Origin: Parus major
Lineage: Eukaryota; Chordata; Aves; Passeriformes; Paridae
DNA length: 64,000 nt
Assembly (NCBI RefSeq): GCF_001522545.3
Contig: NC_031777.1
Location: 498,254 to 562,253 of the forward strand
Direction: 5' to 3'
The notes below the pieces were generated by a model. That model was given only the letters and a program-made list of their open reading frames with translations, ran no database searches and was not told where the DNA came from. Positions 42,826-55,048 of this stretch are shown piece by piece; positions within the stretch are counted from its first letter, which is position 1, and each line of letters starts with the position of its first letter. The position numbers were made by a program, and so were the translations under genes.

Positions 42826-45800
42826 TCAGATGGGCTTGTACAGCAGCGTGGTGACGTACTTCTTCTTGTAGCGGTGCGTGGCACTCAGCACCATGACGCC
42901 GTCCTGCGGGAGGCACAGCCTCAGCACGTGGGGCCAGGGCACCCCTGGGGCTCAGGGAGCTGCCCCTGTCCCACAGCCAGCCCCAAACACGACAGGGCAG
43001 CGGGGCAGAGCAAGGGCAGGCTCTCAAGGGAATTGTCAGGAAGTCACACCCTCTTGCTCCTGTGCCTGCCACACCCCACCAGGCAGCCAGGTCCCATCTC
43101 CACCCCCCAGCTGAGCAGGTTCTGCTCCCTGCAGGCTCCTGGGAGCCACAGCACCTCCTCACCTGCAGCCTCGCAGGACCTGTCCTTACCTTGATGGAGA
43201 GCGCGTAGAGGTGGTTGAGCATGACGTGGTTGGGCTCGGGCAGCAGTGCTGGGTCACACTAGGAGGAGAGGAGTGTCACAGGAGAACAGCAGAGCCCTGA
43301 TCCCCCAGCCCCTGCCAGCTGCTGTCTCAGGCAGCTTGAGCTGCCACTGCCTCTGGCTGTTCTGAACAGGAACAGAGCTCAGCTAAGCACCAGGAGGCCA
43401 AAAAAGTGAAATGGGAAAAGTGCTGCTTTCCCTAGGAAATGCCAAGGGCTGTCAGACCCCAACCAAGGGGAGCCCAGGCTCCCTGCAGACAGGACTCTCT
43501 TTCCAACCCCAGTGTGGCTCTCTCTGTGGGCAGTATGCTGGTACACACCGAGATATTGGTGTCCTTGTTGAGGATGACCTGGAGGAGGTGAGGCGGGAGG
43601 ATGGGTGGGGATTTGAAGCGCTCCTCAGGCCGGTATACGTACATCTCTTGGCCATAAGGTCCCGGTGGAGAGCTGGATAAATCTAGAGAGAAGACAAAGG
43701 CAGAGACATTAAATGACTGAAGCAGGATGGGTGAGCTCCTAAAAAGAACTCAGCAAGGTCTTTCAAGCACAAACATCCTCCACAAGCCATGAGCAGGGAT
43801 CTATTCTACAACAACAGCTCAGCCTGTTCACAGCACAAAAAGCAGCTGGGTGAGCCCATGGCAATTCCAAGCAGGGCTGGAAGCTGGTACATGCACTGAC
43901 ACAACACAGGCACCCCATGTTACCCATCACAAGACCCCTCAAGCACAGCTCTTGGTCCCTCTCCCTGCAGGAAGCAGCTGGCTTGCTCCAGAGCTGTGCC
44001 CTGAGCAGCAGGAGCACAGGGAGCAGGCTGCTCTAGGTGCTGCCTGATGAGGAGCTCCAGGGAAGGCAAACAGGAAATCCACACTGAGCAGCTGTTCCAA
44101 ACACAGGAGCTTGTGGTCACTGAAAGGTGGACTGCCCACAGCTCCCAGCTACATCTGATCTGAACATTTGGGAACAGCCAAACCCAGATGGGCTCCATCT
44201 CCTTGGGCTGCTGCTGGCTTCTCTCCAGCAGTGTCTCTTTCCTAAGCTGGGAAAGGACATGGAGCTGAGCTGTATCTGAGATGGGGCTGTACCAAGGACA
44301 CACACACACACACACACAACTGAGCTTCCTGCCAGCGTTTCACACTGAGCCAGCACCACCAGTGCCTGTGTGGTAACCTAACCTGCTGCTGTAACACAAG
44401 CAGACAGGGAGGTTTGCAATGTGCTAGCACTGGTACAAATTACCTTGGCATGAAAACCAAGAGAGGCTGCTGAAAATAAACTGGATCCTGCTATCACCTA
44501 GCTTGTACCCCAGATCAGATGACTTACAGTTGACCAGACAGAAAGAGCTGATGCTCCTGGCATTTCCCAGTCCGAAATGGCTCCCTCAGCCACGCACTGC
44601 AGCAGCTCTGCTCTGGGATGGTGCTAGCACAGAACAAGTTACACCAACACAGCCCCTCCAGAAGGACAAGGCCTCAGCTGTGGGCTGGGGAGGACAAGCT
44701 CCCCAGCACTCCTCATCCACACTGGGTGCATCTGTGCACCCAGAGCAGCGAGTCTCAGAGCAGAGGAGATGGAAAATAGCACATGCAAAGCTGTAATGCC
44801 ACAAAACTCACCCCGACCTGAGGTTTCTGAGCTTTCCAGGGAATCCACCTTCAACGCATCGAACACCTCGAAGTCAGACTTCTTGACATGGATGAGGTTG
44901 TTTATTGTCCCCATCTGGCTGGTAACCACAGGCTGGAAAGAACTGGGATGAGAATCTTCCTGTGTTCACCTCAAACTCGGGCACATTCAATGCTCCTTAG
45001 ATCCTCCCAGCCCAAGCTGTCTTTGCTGTAATGCTACCTTTGAGCACAGGTGGCTGGTGTCCCTCTCTGCCCTACACTTGTAGACCTCTGCTGTTTACCC
45101 TGGGAGGATTTTCCTTTATCACAGGCTCCTACATCACCTCCTATTTCCATCCTCCATCCTGCTACATGCCCATGGGTAAGTGTGTTGTCCTTCCCATGCT
45201 GCTCCCAGCATGATTCAGTTTGGAGGAGAACCTGTGAGTGCTGACCTCATGCCCATCTTCCCACTGCCAATTCTCAGTGGGACTTGAGGGCCTTTTTGCA
45301 TTTCCCTGCCCTCTCCCAATGCTTGCCCATAAAGCATGACTAAGTCCAGAGGAACCAGCCTCTGAAATGACTCAGGGGATGGAGGTGTGCCTTTTGTTCC
45401 AGGGGATAGTCTCTGCTCTTCCTGTTCCCCCTCTGCTGCAGTTACATCCTGTCTAGTTCCCTGAAGAAGACAAGATCTGTACAGATAAAGCTTGGAGCAT
45501 TACCTCAGATGGATCATGGACCCACTGGCCATCCACAAAAAATTTGTACTGGTGCTCTCCTTCTGGAAGGTCCAGGATAGCAACGAAGTCATTGTGGCTG
45601 TGCAGAGAGAACAGATGTACAACAGCATCACCCTGTTGATGCTCTGAATGCTGCTCTTCCACGGGGCCCCAGGAACCAGCACTGCCCAGCCCCTCTACCC
45701 CAACAGCTTCATGCAGGGTTGCTCATCATCAGTGACCCAAGGCATGGCCACGACAGGCCACGAGCACTCCAAGCACCAGCATGGCTCAAACCCCTGGAAG

Positions 45801-46973
45801 CCCTGCTGCAAGTCCAGCCCTCTGTGCCCTAAGGAAATGGATGTGACAGACAACCTGTGCAAAACAGGCTAGGCAGAACATGGGGGCAAAGCTCCTGCCC
45901 TGTGCTGGCACAGAAGGACAGGAGAAAGTGGGACAGCTCTGTTTGTCAAGCCTGAAATTGAGATAAACTCACTCCAGATTAATTGCTAGAGTCCTACATG
46001 AGCTTCCATGTAAGTCACAGATATGTTGCAGAACAGCGAGAACATCATTGGGGCAGGAAGATACGTGAGGGACAAACAACTAACACCCACTGGCAGCCAT
46101 ACAACTAGGCATGGGGTAATGCTGCAGCCAAGGGAAGAGCTGACAGCTTCTAGAGGACTGCTGCATACCTGGGCAGGCCTCTGCTGCCAGCACTGGCTGC
46201 TGTATGACATCCAGCTGGGCAAGCAAAGTTGCCCATCCTGTCCTGTCCCCATTTCACAACTTCCCACTGTCCCTGCAGCACCACGCAGGGAAGGAGCTGA
46301 CTGTGTATTTGTCTCAGACCCACAGCTTGAGTGAACAGAGAAAAGCCAAGAGAGCAAAGGAAAATGTTCTCTGCACTGGAGCAGACATGAACATAGACTA
46401 AATGACTTGAGGGACTGGCTACCTCTTGATGAGTGGGATCTTGGTGCTCCAGTTGTTGAAGGATCCGGAGATGAAGACCTCCTTGCCTCCATCAGCCCAG
46501 CGTATGACAGTTGGACGAGCCTGCTGGGATGGTTTCACTGACTCCTCCAGATCTGGCTGCCACGACACAAACTCCTTGTCCCCAGGAATCTGGGAGAAGA
46601 AAACCAGAGAGATGTGACTGAGACACAGAGACAACTGTGAACACATTCACACAGCTGGCCTCTACCAGCCCCAGCTGCACATCACACACAGGAGCACCAC
46701 AGAGCTCCTCCAGCCTCTTGAGACCCCTTGCACGGCTGAGAGCACAGCCCCACACAGGCAGTGAGCCAAAGCTCTGGAGGGCAGGCAGGGAAGGGAGCAG
46801 CCAAGCCCTACCTTGGAGTCATGGGAGCTGAAAACGCTGGGGTCGTCGGTGCTGCCCACCATGATCTTGTGCGGGTGCTCCTTGGCGGGGTGGGAGGCAC
46901 CGGAGCCATCGGAGCGGTGGGATTTGGATCCATGGCGCTCCCCAGACACCCGCTCGCTGGTGGTGTTCCCCAT
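42826..46973 (-). CDS. PRKAB2: AMP-activated protein kinase, beta-2 regulatory subunit
   Basis: Scaffold subunit of the AMPK heterotrimer: it joins alpha and gamma subunits and binds glycogen. Coding exons on the minus strand: 46812-46973, 46423-46589, 45504-45597, 44812-44932, 43549-43682, 43190-43258, 42826-42903. They total 825 nt, or 274 residues (human 272), and all phases close. The protein starts MGNTTSERVSGERHG, so Gly2 is the myristoylation site. The carbohydrate-binding module contains GGKEVFISGSFNNWS and GEHQYKFFVDGQWVHDPSE. The C-terminal alpha/gamma-binding domain ends HRYKKKYVTTLLYKPI. An acceptor at 46990-46991 shows that 16 bases of 5' UTR share the first coding exon, so transcription starts upstream, probably at the CpG island at about 49.6 kb. 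No clear polyadenylation hexamer was found downstream of the stop. Confidence 0.97.
44298..44319. repeat. (AC)n microsatellite
   Basis: About ten uninterrupted CA/AC dinucleotides in a PRKAB2 intron. Confidence 0.95.
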
Positions 46974-46989
46974 GGCAGCTCAGCAGCCC

Positions 46990-49551
46990 CTGGCAGGGAG
47001 ACAAAACAACGCTCTGCCTTTGCCCACGGGCTCTGGCAGCAAGGAGGGGAGCACAAGAGCCGTCTCCCAAATGTTCTTCACCAGTAGAGATGAACAGCAA
47101 TCCTAAAAAAGGCCCCAAGTTCATTTCCACTACCAAGTTTGGGAGCTGAATGGGAATTCAACAAATGAGACAGCTTGACCTAATTATAGCCATGTCCTTA
47201 AGAACCATCACTCTAGTTAAGCTGGTAATTGTTAAGACTCCAAAACCAACACAACTTCACCTGGGTCCCACATCAGCCCTTGGCAGCCAGCAGAGCAGAG
47301 CTGACGGGAAAAATAAAGCCAACCTTTACTGGCAAATCAAGTGCCTGGCATTAACAGAGCCTCTTTCACAGTCCTGCAGTCAGGCTTTACACACAACCCC
47401 CGACATCCAGCAAGAAAACAGCCAGGGACTGAAAGTAGCAGCTGTTTCACAGTCCCCAACAAGCCTCCGAGAGCTCGCAGGCAGAAGAGCAGAGCCTTGT
47501 GCCTGCAAAGGCGACAGGGAGCATTTAAAGTGTCCGAATGGAATCGCCCAAGCTGGAGCTTGTCCAAGGACAGGGGCTAATGCTGTGGTGTCTGCAAAAA
47601 GCTCAGCTCTCAGCAGCATTCACTTATGATTCACCAGGCAAGTCACCGTGTCAGCTGCAGCGCAGCACAGTGAGGAGGACCATTTGTTGTGACCTAGCCA
47701 GCACCTTCCTGCCTGTCTGGAGGGACACGGTGAGGGAAGGCAGCCCTGGCCACCTCGGTGTCCCTCTGCAGCTAGAGATGGGCCACCATCCCTAATGTCA
47801 CCCAGCTCAGAGAAAGCATAACAGGAGAACTGACCAAGCCATGAACAACTACACACCTTTTAGGATAAACAACAAAGCCACTGCAAGCTACACAGGACTC
47901 TTCAGGCCTTACCCTCTTCCCAGGAGCTGAGATGGATTGGGGTTCTTGCCCACTTCCAGGCTTATTTTGCAGCTTTCTACTGTGGGCTCTGCAGAGCAAG
48001 CAAGGGGACAGCCAGCCTTGCTTCATGTGCTCACTTGTGACATTTGGTGACTTGTTTAAAAGATCAAGTTATACAAAGGGTGCCAAGTGAGTCTGCCAGC
48101 CAAAGCCAGGCTTTAGAACATTATGGAGCAATTACTATGGTATTTCTTAAATCCTGAGGGCTAAAAGGCAGCTCGAGTGGGCAGCTAACCCATACCTCCA
48201 CTCCTCTCAGTGCAGATCAAGTATACCTGAAGATCCAGGTCAGATGAGCTACACCTCTTGCTCTGACATCTTCCCCCTCTGCTCTGAGGAGGCTCAGACA
48301 GCTCCTCACAAAAACTGCCCCTGTACCAGCAGCCCTGCTGTTGTGGAGTTTCCTCTCCAGTATTTCCACTAAGGCTCCCTTACTTCTCATCTCCAGGGAG
48401 GAAGGCAGGAAAGGCTGAGCTTTGCTTGTAGCAGGACAGACCTGGGAGATCTGTGCAGGTGTTAACAAGAGTGAAGCTTCCCCTTCTCTTCTCTAAAAGG
48501 ATTCCAGTCCCTCTGTCCCTTGCAGGTCTCGCTCTCCAAACACTCTCTGAGGCTTATCCCAAGCGGTGGCTCCTGTCTGGCGTGTGCCATCTGAATCCCC
48601 TGCATCTCACACACACACGCACCCGGGTCTTTGTGCACAGCCTGCAATACCTGGCTTTGCTGAACTAACTTTTACAGCTCAAACCCTCCTGCACCCAGAC
48701 CAGCCCTCGTAGCATTGGGAGGTGGTGTGACACAGGTACATCCAAATCATGGATGGAAATGCTGCCAAAACCAGAGCCCCAGCAAACCTCCACGGCATCT
48801 CAGGATCTCCAAATGTCCAGTCAGGACATTCACTCCCAGTCTGGCAGCGACCAGCTGCCACAGCAAGGTGGGTGCCTGCTTTCCCCATCACCAGAGCCCT
48901 TCGGTTCCAGCCAGCCCCATCTTCTCATACAGAAAATGACAAGTGAATTACCCCCGTTCCCTCCCCGGGATGTGCCGCGCTTGTTGCCTCTCGCAGCCGG
49001 CCCGTGGCCGCCCCGGGAAGCGGCGGCACGGAGCCCAGGGGTTTCTGCAGCGGGGCTGGGGTCTCCAGCAGCACCGGGAGCACTGGCAGGCATTCCCAGG
49101 GGGTTTTGAGTGAAGGACGGGGTCCAGCATCTCGCCGGGCTGACACCGCCCGGGGAAGCCCGATCCGCCCGGGCTCTCCCTCCTTCGGAGTCAGGAACCA
49201 GAGCTGAGCCCTGAGCTTGCCGTAAGGTTAAGGGGGTGAGGTGGGAAAGCGGGGGCGGAAAATCTCCCACCGAGCAGGCAGGGCTGGGGCTCCGGCTCGG
49301 CTCGGCGGGGCTGTCAGGGCGGGCTCGGCCCGCGGCTCTGCCGTGACCCGGGGGAGGAGCGGGACAGCGGCAGGAGCCGGGCCCTCCCGAGGGGTCCACA
49401 CCGCTGCGGGCTCCGCGACACCGCTACACCCAGCCGCGCCTCACCCACCGCCTCCCGCAGCGGCGCCCGGGGAGCCGCCACCCTCACACTCACCCACCCA
49501 CCCGTGACATCCGCCCCACCGTCCCGGGGCCCGGGCCCGGCCCGACCCCAC
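46990..49551 (-). other. First intron of PRKAB2, no gene recognised
   Basis: Lies between the acceptor before the start-codon exon and a candidate donor at 49550-49551. It becomes CpG-rich from about 48950. No further exon was recognised. Confidence 0.45.
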
Positions 49552-49690
49552 CTGCTGCCGCCGCCGCCGCCGCCACCGCCCCGCTCTCCGCCTCCGTCCA
49601 AGATGGCGCCACGCCCCGCCGGCCGCTGCGGGGCGCTCTGACCCGCCCCCCGCCCGCCATGTTTGCCGCGCCTCACGCCTGCCGCCATGT
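49552..49690 (-). promoter_or_regulatory. CpG promoter and noncoding exon 1 of PRKAB2
   Basis: A CpG island with a GCC trinucleotide run at about 49556-49580 and a YY1 motif (aagatggcgcc on the plus strand, 49600-49610). On the minus strand the sequence ending ggcagcag at 49552 is followed by gtgggg, a usable donor for a noncoding first exon. The position 2.6 kb upstream of the start-codon exon fits. No TATA box was seen. Confidence 0.65.
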
Positions 49691-49706
49691 CTGCTGCGGG
49701 CCGGGC

Positions 49707-50699
49707 TGCGGCACCTCAGCCGGGACCACGCTTTATTGCTCTTTCCCCAGCAATTTCCCGGTTTCTCCAGCACCGCTGTGGTCTAACCCATAGATAGAGC
49801 TGGTGGGGCTGGCGGGCCGGCATGGAGGGAGCTGTTCCCGGAGCAGAGTCGGTGGTGCCACAGCGGGATGTACCCAGACAACAACAGAGCAGGCTGCACC
49901 CGCAAGGAGCGATCCCCTCCGTGCTCCGGCACAGCTAGCGAGAGACAGCAGACACAAGCCTGTGAGAGATGAGTTTTACTTCTTAAAAGTTTTAAAAGTT
50001 TAATAAGGGATAAAAGGGACGGTGAACAGTGTTGGGTGCTTGGCAAACTGCCAGAGGCACGCTAGTTTTGAAACAGTTTTCTTACCTACTTTATCATTGC
50101 AATGGTCACATGGACATTTATGAAGATTATACATATTCATGAGTTTACAAGTTCCGGGAATTCTTTTGCTTGGTTTGACCTTTCACCTGTCTTGTTAAAG
50201 TTTCATGCCAACATATTGCAGATGAAATCCACGTATTCTATTTCCTCACAAGAAATTCTGTGGTTTGACAGTTCCTGGTAACCGAAGAGTTAGTAAATTC
50301 CTCCTTGCATTCCTTCTTTTGATGTTTATTTACCTGAGTTTTTTTCAATGTTATCATACAGATAAGATACTCTATAAGTACATTAAATCAACCTTAGCTA
50401 GTTCACAACGTTGAGTTATTCTCACCATTGTCAATTACACAAATAAAGACATTAGCTACTTCTTCAAAAGTTAACATTACAATGCACAACACGTAGTCTC
50501 TATTTTACTATTTTGCGAAAGCCTAAACTATAATATACATTTATCTACACGTGGCCAGGGCATTGGCCACTAAAACTAACCAATTACACCATATTAAAGC
50601 AGTTAATTACAAGCTATACTATACCAAAATCATTACGATCAATAACAACTTGCAAAAGCCAATACATAACAATAAAACCCAACACAGTTATTTATAACA
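49707..50699 (-). mobile_element. AT-rich LTR-like element
   Basis: About 1 kb of mostly AT-rich sequence lies between the PRKAB2 CpG island and the FMO stop codon. Read on the minus strand it could start TGTTATAAATAAC and end GTGCCGCA, giving the TG...CA ends of an LTR, with AATAAA (plus-strand tttatt at about 49732) near its 3' end. No matching target-site duplication was found and no retroviral coding sequence is attached, so it would be a solo LTR. The left border is uncertain. Confidence 0.45.
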
Positions 50700-50728
50700 A
50701 TCCCAGCAGGATGGGCTGTCTCCTGCCC

Positions 50729-53700
50729 TTAAGGAGAGAGCGAGACGTAGATGAGGGTGGCTGCGATCATGCCGATGCTGAAGAGCACCGTGAGGACGTG
50801 GGGCACGGCGCTGGAGCAGGCAGGGTGGCCGCTGGCCCGGGGCTGCAGGGCCCTGACCACGCGCTGCTGCTGGGTGAGGATGGCCCCCCTGGCCCCCGGC
50901 CACGCGCCCGGGCCCCGCAGCCGGTACTGGTACGGCGTGCAGGGCCCGAAGGCCACCTCCATCGCCAGCTTGGGGTCTGTGNNNNNNNNNNNNNNNNNNN
51001 NNNNNNNNNNNNNNNNNNNNNNNNNNNNNNNNNNNNNNNNNNNNNNNNNNNNNNNNNNNNNNNNNNNNNNNNNNNNNNNNNNNNNNNNNNNNNNNNNNNN
51101 NNNNNNNNNNNNNNNNNNNNNNNNNNNNNNNNNNNNNNNNNNNNNNNNNNNNNNNNNNNNNNNNNNNNNNNNNNNNNNNNNNNNNNNNNNNNNNNNNNNN
51201 NNNNNNNNNNNNNNNNNNNNNNNNNNNNNNNNNNNNNNNNNNNNNNNNNNNNNNNNNNNNNNNNNNNNNNNNNNNNNNNNNNNNNNNNNNNNNNNNNNNN
51301 NNNNNNNNNNNNNNNNNNNNNNNNNNNNNNNNNNNNNNNNNNNNNNNNNNNNNNNNNNNNNNNNNNNNNNNNNNNNNNNNNNNNNNNNNNNNNNNNNNNN
51401 NNNNNNNNNNNNNNNNNNNNNNNNNNNNNNNNNNNNNNNNNNNNNNNNNNNNNNNNNNNNNNNNNNNNNNNNNNNNNNNNNNNNNNNNNNNNNNNNNNNN
51501 NNNNNNNNNNNNNNNNNNNNNNNNNNNNNNNNNNNNNNNNNNNNNNNNNNNNNNNNNNNNNNNNNNNNNNNNNNNNNNNNNNNNNNNNNNNNNNNNNNNN
51601 NNNNNNNNNNNNNNNNNNNNNNNNNNNNNNNNNNNNNNNNNNNNNNNNNNNNNNNNNNNNNNNNNNNNNNNNNNNNNNNNNNNNNNNNNNNNNNNNNNNN
51701 NNNNNNNNNNNNNNNNNNNNNNNNNNNNNNNNNNNNNNNNNNNNNNNNNNNNNNNNNNNNNNNNNNNNNNNNNNNNNNNNNNNNNNNNNNNNNNNNNNNN
51801 NNNNNNNNNNNNNNNNNNNNNNNNNNNNNNNNNNNNNNNNNNNNNNNNNNNNNNNNNNNNNNNNNNNNNNNNNNNNNNNNNNNNNNNNNNNNNNNNNNNN
51901 NNNNNNNNNNNNNNNNNNNNNGCAGATGTCTCTGTGAACTCCTGGATGTTCGGCTTCACCCGCACCCGGCCCGAAATGATGCGGTTGGGCAGGTCATCGT
52001 TGATGGTCAGGTGCTGGTGAAGGACCCTGGAAGGCACAGACAGACCTTGTTCAGGCCCTGGCAGGGAGACAGGCATTGCTGGAGCAGGTACCTGGGGTGC
52101 TGCTGGGGCGCTCACCGGTGCTTGGGCTTTAGGCCATAGAGAGTGTGGTCAAAGCGGGCGTTCAGCTTCCGCTCCAGGAAGAAACTGATGATACTCAGGG
52201 GCAGCAGGTTCTGGAGGAGCTGTGTGAAGCGGCTGATGTAGCAGAAATCAAAGGGGTACCCGCTCTCTGCTACCCGGTGCAGCACCCAGGACCCGTGCCT
52301 GGTGCTGAGGAAAACCTGGAAGGAAGGTGAGAGGTGGTGGCACGGCAGCATCCTCAGACTGGGCTGGGCCCCTGCTGTTCTCCAGGGACAGGGAAACCAG
52401 CACAGCTGCTGGGACTGCAATAGCCACCCCCACAGAGAGGGGACAGGGTGCTTGTGGCCGGGTGCTGGAGGGAGGGGAGCCCACAGGGGATGGAGGGGGA
52501 ACACCGGTGTCCTCTGGGGTCCCATCCCTGTGAGCTCTCCCAGCACACCTGCTTGGCTGTGTGGCTCAGCTCCACTGCAATATCGATGCCTGAATTCCCA
52601 ACGCCAACCACGACCACCTGTTTTTCCATGAAGGGCTGAGGGCTCTTGTAGTCCCGGCTGTGCAGATGGCAGCCCTCAAACTTTTCCAGCCCTGGGAGAG
52701 AGAGGGAAGCCATGCTGGGTTGGGATGTGGAGGAGAAGGGTGGCTGCCTCCTGTTCAGACTGGTGGTGTATTTTGGGAACAAGCTAGGACCAGTGTGACC
52801 AACAGGAGTTATGCAGCCCTGAGGTAGTGCCCAGAGAGGTGGTGGCATCACTAGCATGGAGGATTCTCAGCGTAGCCCTGAGCATCCTGCTCTGGCCTTG
52901 GGACTAGCCTGGCTTGGAGCAGGGCTTGAACTGGAGAATTCCTTGCTTCCATCCCAAAATTCTGCTGCAGGTCCTGTCTGGTGCCATGCATTGCCAGTAG
53001 AGGAACAACCACAGGGTCTGTGTCGCCTCACCAGACCCTGCTGACAGTGAGCTCCAGCCTGTTCCCCAGCAGGAGAGGGTCTCCACAGCTGAAAGCTCTC
53101 CAGGCATTTTCCCCTGGCACCCAGAGGCAGGACCACCACCAGTGCTTAGCCCTCCAGCCTTGGTAAGGAGCTGGAGAGCCCAGCAGGTGCCTGGCCAGCA
53201 ACATGAGAGGGAGCCTGTCTCAGGTGGGAGAGGCACGCTGGCAGTGGTGACATCTTTGGGTGCTTTGGACACTCATGCAGGTGGGAACTTGGTGTGTTAA
53301 ACTGCAAAGGCACTTAGGGATGTCAAGGAGCAGGGGAGCAGCAGTACCTGGGAAGGAACTGAGCGGGAGATGTGCGTCGGTGTGGTGCCCACTGCACACC
53401 AGCACGGCGTCAAAGACGGCTGCCTCCTGCTTCCCCTGGCTCTCCGTCACCACCTCCCACTGGCCGCTGCTGGCGAAGTCGGGACGCTTGGACACGCGGC
53501 ACACGCTGGTCTGGGCGCAGGGGGAGCGGTGTCAGGCACCCCGTGCCCCCCGTTCCTGCTGCCACCCGCCCCTCGGGCCCCAGCTCTCACCCTGAAGCGG
53601 ATGTGGCGGAGCAGGTCGAAGTGCTGGGCGTACATGCGGAAGTACTCCATGATCTTGGAGTTGTGCATGTAGTTGGGGAAGTCGTCAGGGATGGGGAAGT

Positions 53701-55048
53701 CGCTGAAGCACATCATCTCCTTGGAGGTGTTGATGATGACGGAGCGGTAGATGCTGGCACGGCCGTCCTCGGGGCGCTCCTGTGGGAGCGCGGCACAGCT
53801 CAGCGCTGGCCAGGGAATGATGGGCTGCTTCCCTGCCCTGCCTGGCACCTCCACTATGGGTGCAGGATTAAGCCATAGGTTGTTGTAGCGCCCATCCCTC
53901 CACCCAGCACTCTCCTGTGGTTGAGACTCCCCACCCCAAAAGACGGGGATGTAGCTCTGGACTGGCAGGAGCCAGGCAGCGGTGACAGTGGGTCATGGTG
54001 GTCTTGTGCCTCAGTTTCCCCACTTCCACTCCTTGCCCCTGTGAGGTAGTGCATTCACAAAGCTCCTGTGGCTGCCACATCAGGTATTGCTGGTTGTGAA
54101 GCCAGCTCCAGTGCTGGCTGCTGCATGGTTGCTCCTGCTTACCAGGTCTGTGCCTCGGCAGCTGGATGCTGCTGCTCTGGTTCTGCTCCACCAAGCCTGT
54201 CCTTGACCCATCACAGGTAGAACTAGCAGACTGTGACAGATCCACCCCAGACCCCACTCAGGCATGGTGCCACCTGTGTTCCCCCAGGGCTCTCCCACAC
54301 ATGTATCAAGGCATGGTGGGAACACTGGTCATCTTGTTCCTGGGTCCATGGGATAAAATTCAGCAGCCTCAGTAGGTGGGGGCAGAGAAGAGCTCCAGGA
54401 TTGCTCCAAGGCAGGGAGAGCCAAGGCACAGAGAAGGCAACACATAGTGTTTCTGTGTGGGAGAGTGGCACAGGGGCATGAAGAGGCACAACCATGATTC
54501 CAGGAAAGGGCTGGGCAGTACAGGCAAAGAGACAGACAGTGGGGTGGGATAGGTAGGAAGGAGCTGGGAGCAACCAAAAGCAAAATGGCAGGGGAAGGTA
54601 TGGATGAGAGGGGGAAGGGAGGGATGGGAAAAGGGAAGTCTGAGCTGGGTGAGCAAGCCATGGAGTCAAGTCCATGGGGAAGCTTCATCCTGCTGCTGGT
54701 GAGCAGGATTGGGTCCTATGTGCCTGGTGCACCAGCTGGCACCACACTACCAAATCACTTTTACTTTCCTGTGGTTTTCCTTGGGAACCTGCCTGCTGCA
54801 CGCACTCAAAGCAGGGGAGCAGTGCATTGTTCCCTGCCAAGGACCAATCCCAAGCCCATCCATGAGCCCATCCATGCTGCTGCCACGAAGCAGGCTGGCT
54901 GCACAGGGCTTACCTCAAAGCGCCACAGCCCCCCGATGTCCTTGCTCCTCTCAAAGCAGGTGGGCTCCAGCCCCTCCTCCAGGCAGCATTTCAGGGCGCA
55001 CAGGCCAGAGGCACCGGCACCGATGATGGCTACTCTCCGGGCAGCCAT
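50729..55048 (-). CDS. FMO5: Flavin-containing monooxygenase, FMO5 type, copy 2 (interrupted by gap)
   Basis: NADPH- and FAD-dependent monooxygenase of the ER membrane; FMO5 members favour Baeyer-Villiger oxidation of ketones. Start ATG 55048 ([15 protein letters not shown]). Exons: 54914-55048, 53591-53779, 53348-53510, 52549-52691, 52116-52315, 52026 down to the gap, and a last exon from the gap to the stop at 50729. The FAD-binding GAGASG loop, the FMO signature [11 protein letters not shown] and the NADPH loop GVGNSG are present. The C-terminus is a hydrophobic anchor ([20 protein letters not shown]). Part of exon 6, all of exon 7 and the start of exon 8 fall in the N run. Intron 1 is about 1.1 kb against 208 bp in copy 1. 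Exons 2-6 are almost identical to copy 1, but exon 1 and the tail differ. The gene looks intact where visible. Confidence 0.9.
50992..51921. other. Assembly gap (930 N) inside FMO copy 2
   Basis: The flanks match 56330 and 57268 in copy 1, where the intervening sequence is 937 bp, so the gap length agrees with a collinear missing segment holding part of exon 6, exon 7 and part of exon 8. Confidence 0.98.
51922..53822. repeat. Near-identical duplicated segment, copy 2 (partner 57268-59168)
   Basis: Offset 5346. Only five mismatches were seen by eye over about 1.9 kb (positions 51933, 52852, 53645, 53791, 53812), introns included. Similarity ends abruptly just after 53820. Confidence 0.93.

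Noticed and set aside
52112..52546. Extended FMO frame of 144 codons (also at 57458-57892)
   Set aside because: The true exon starts after the acceptor at 52316-52317 (57662-57663 in copy 1). The extra N-terminal part is intron translation.
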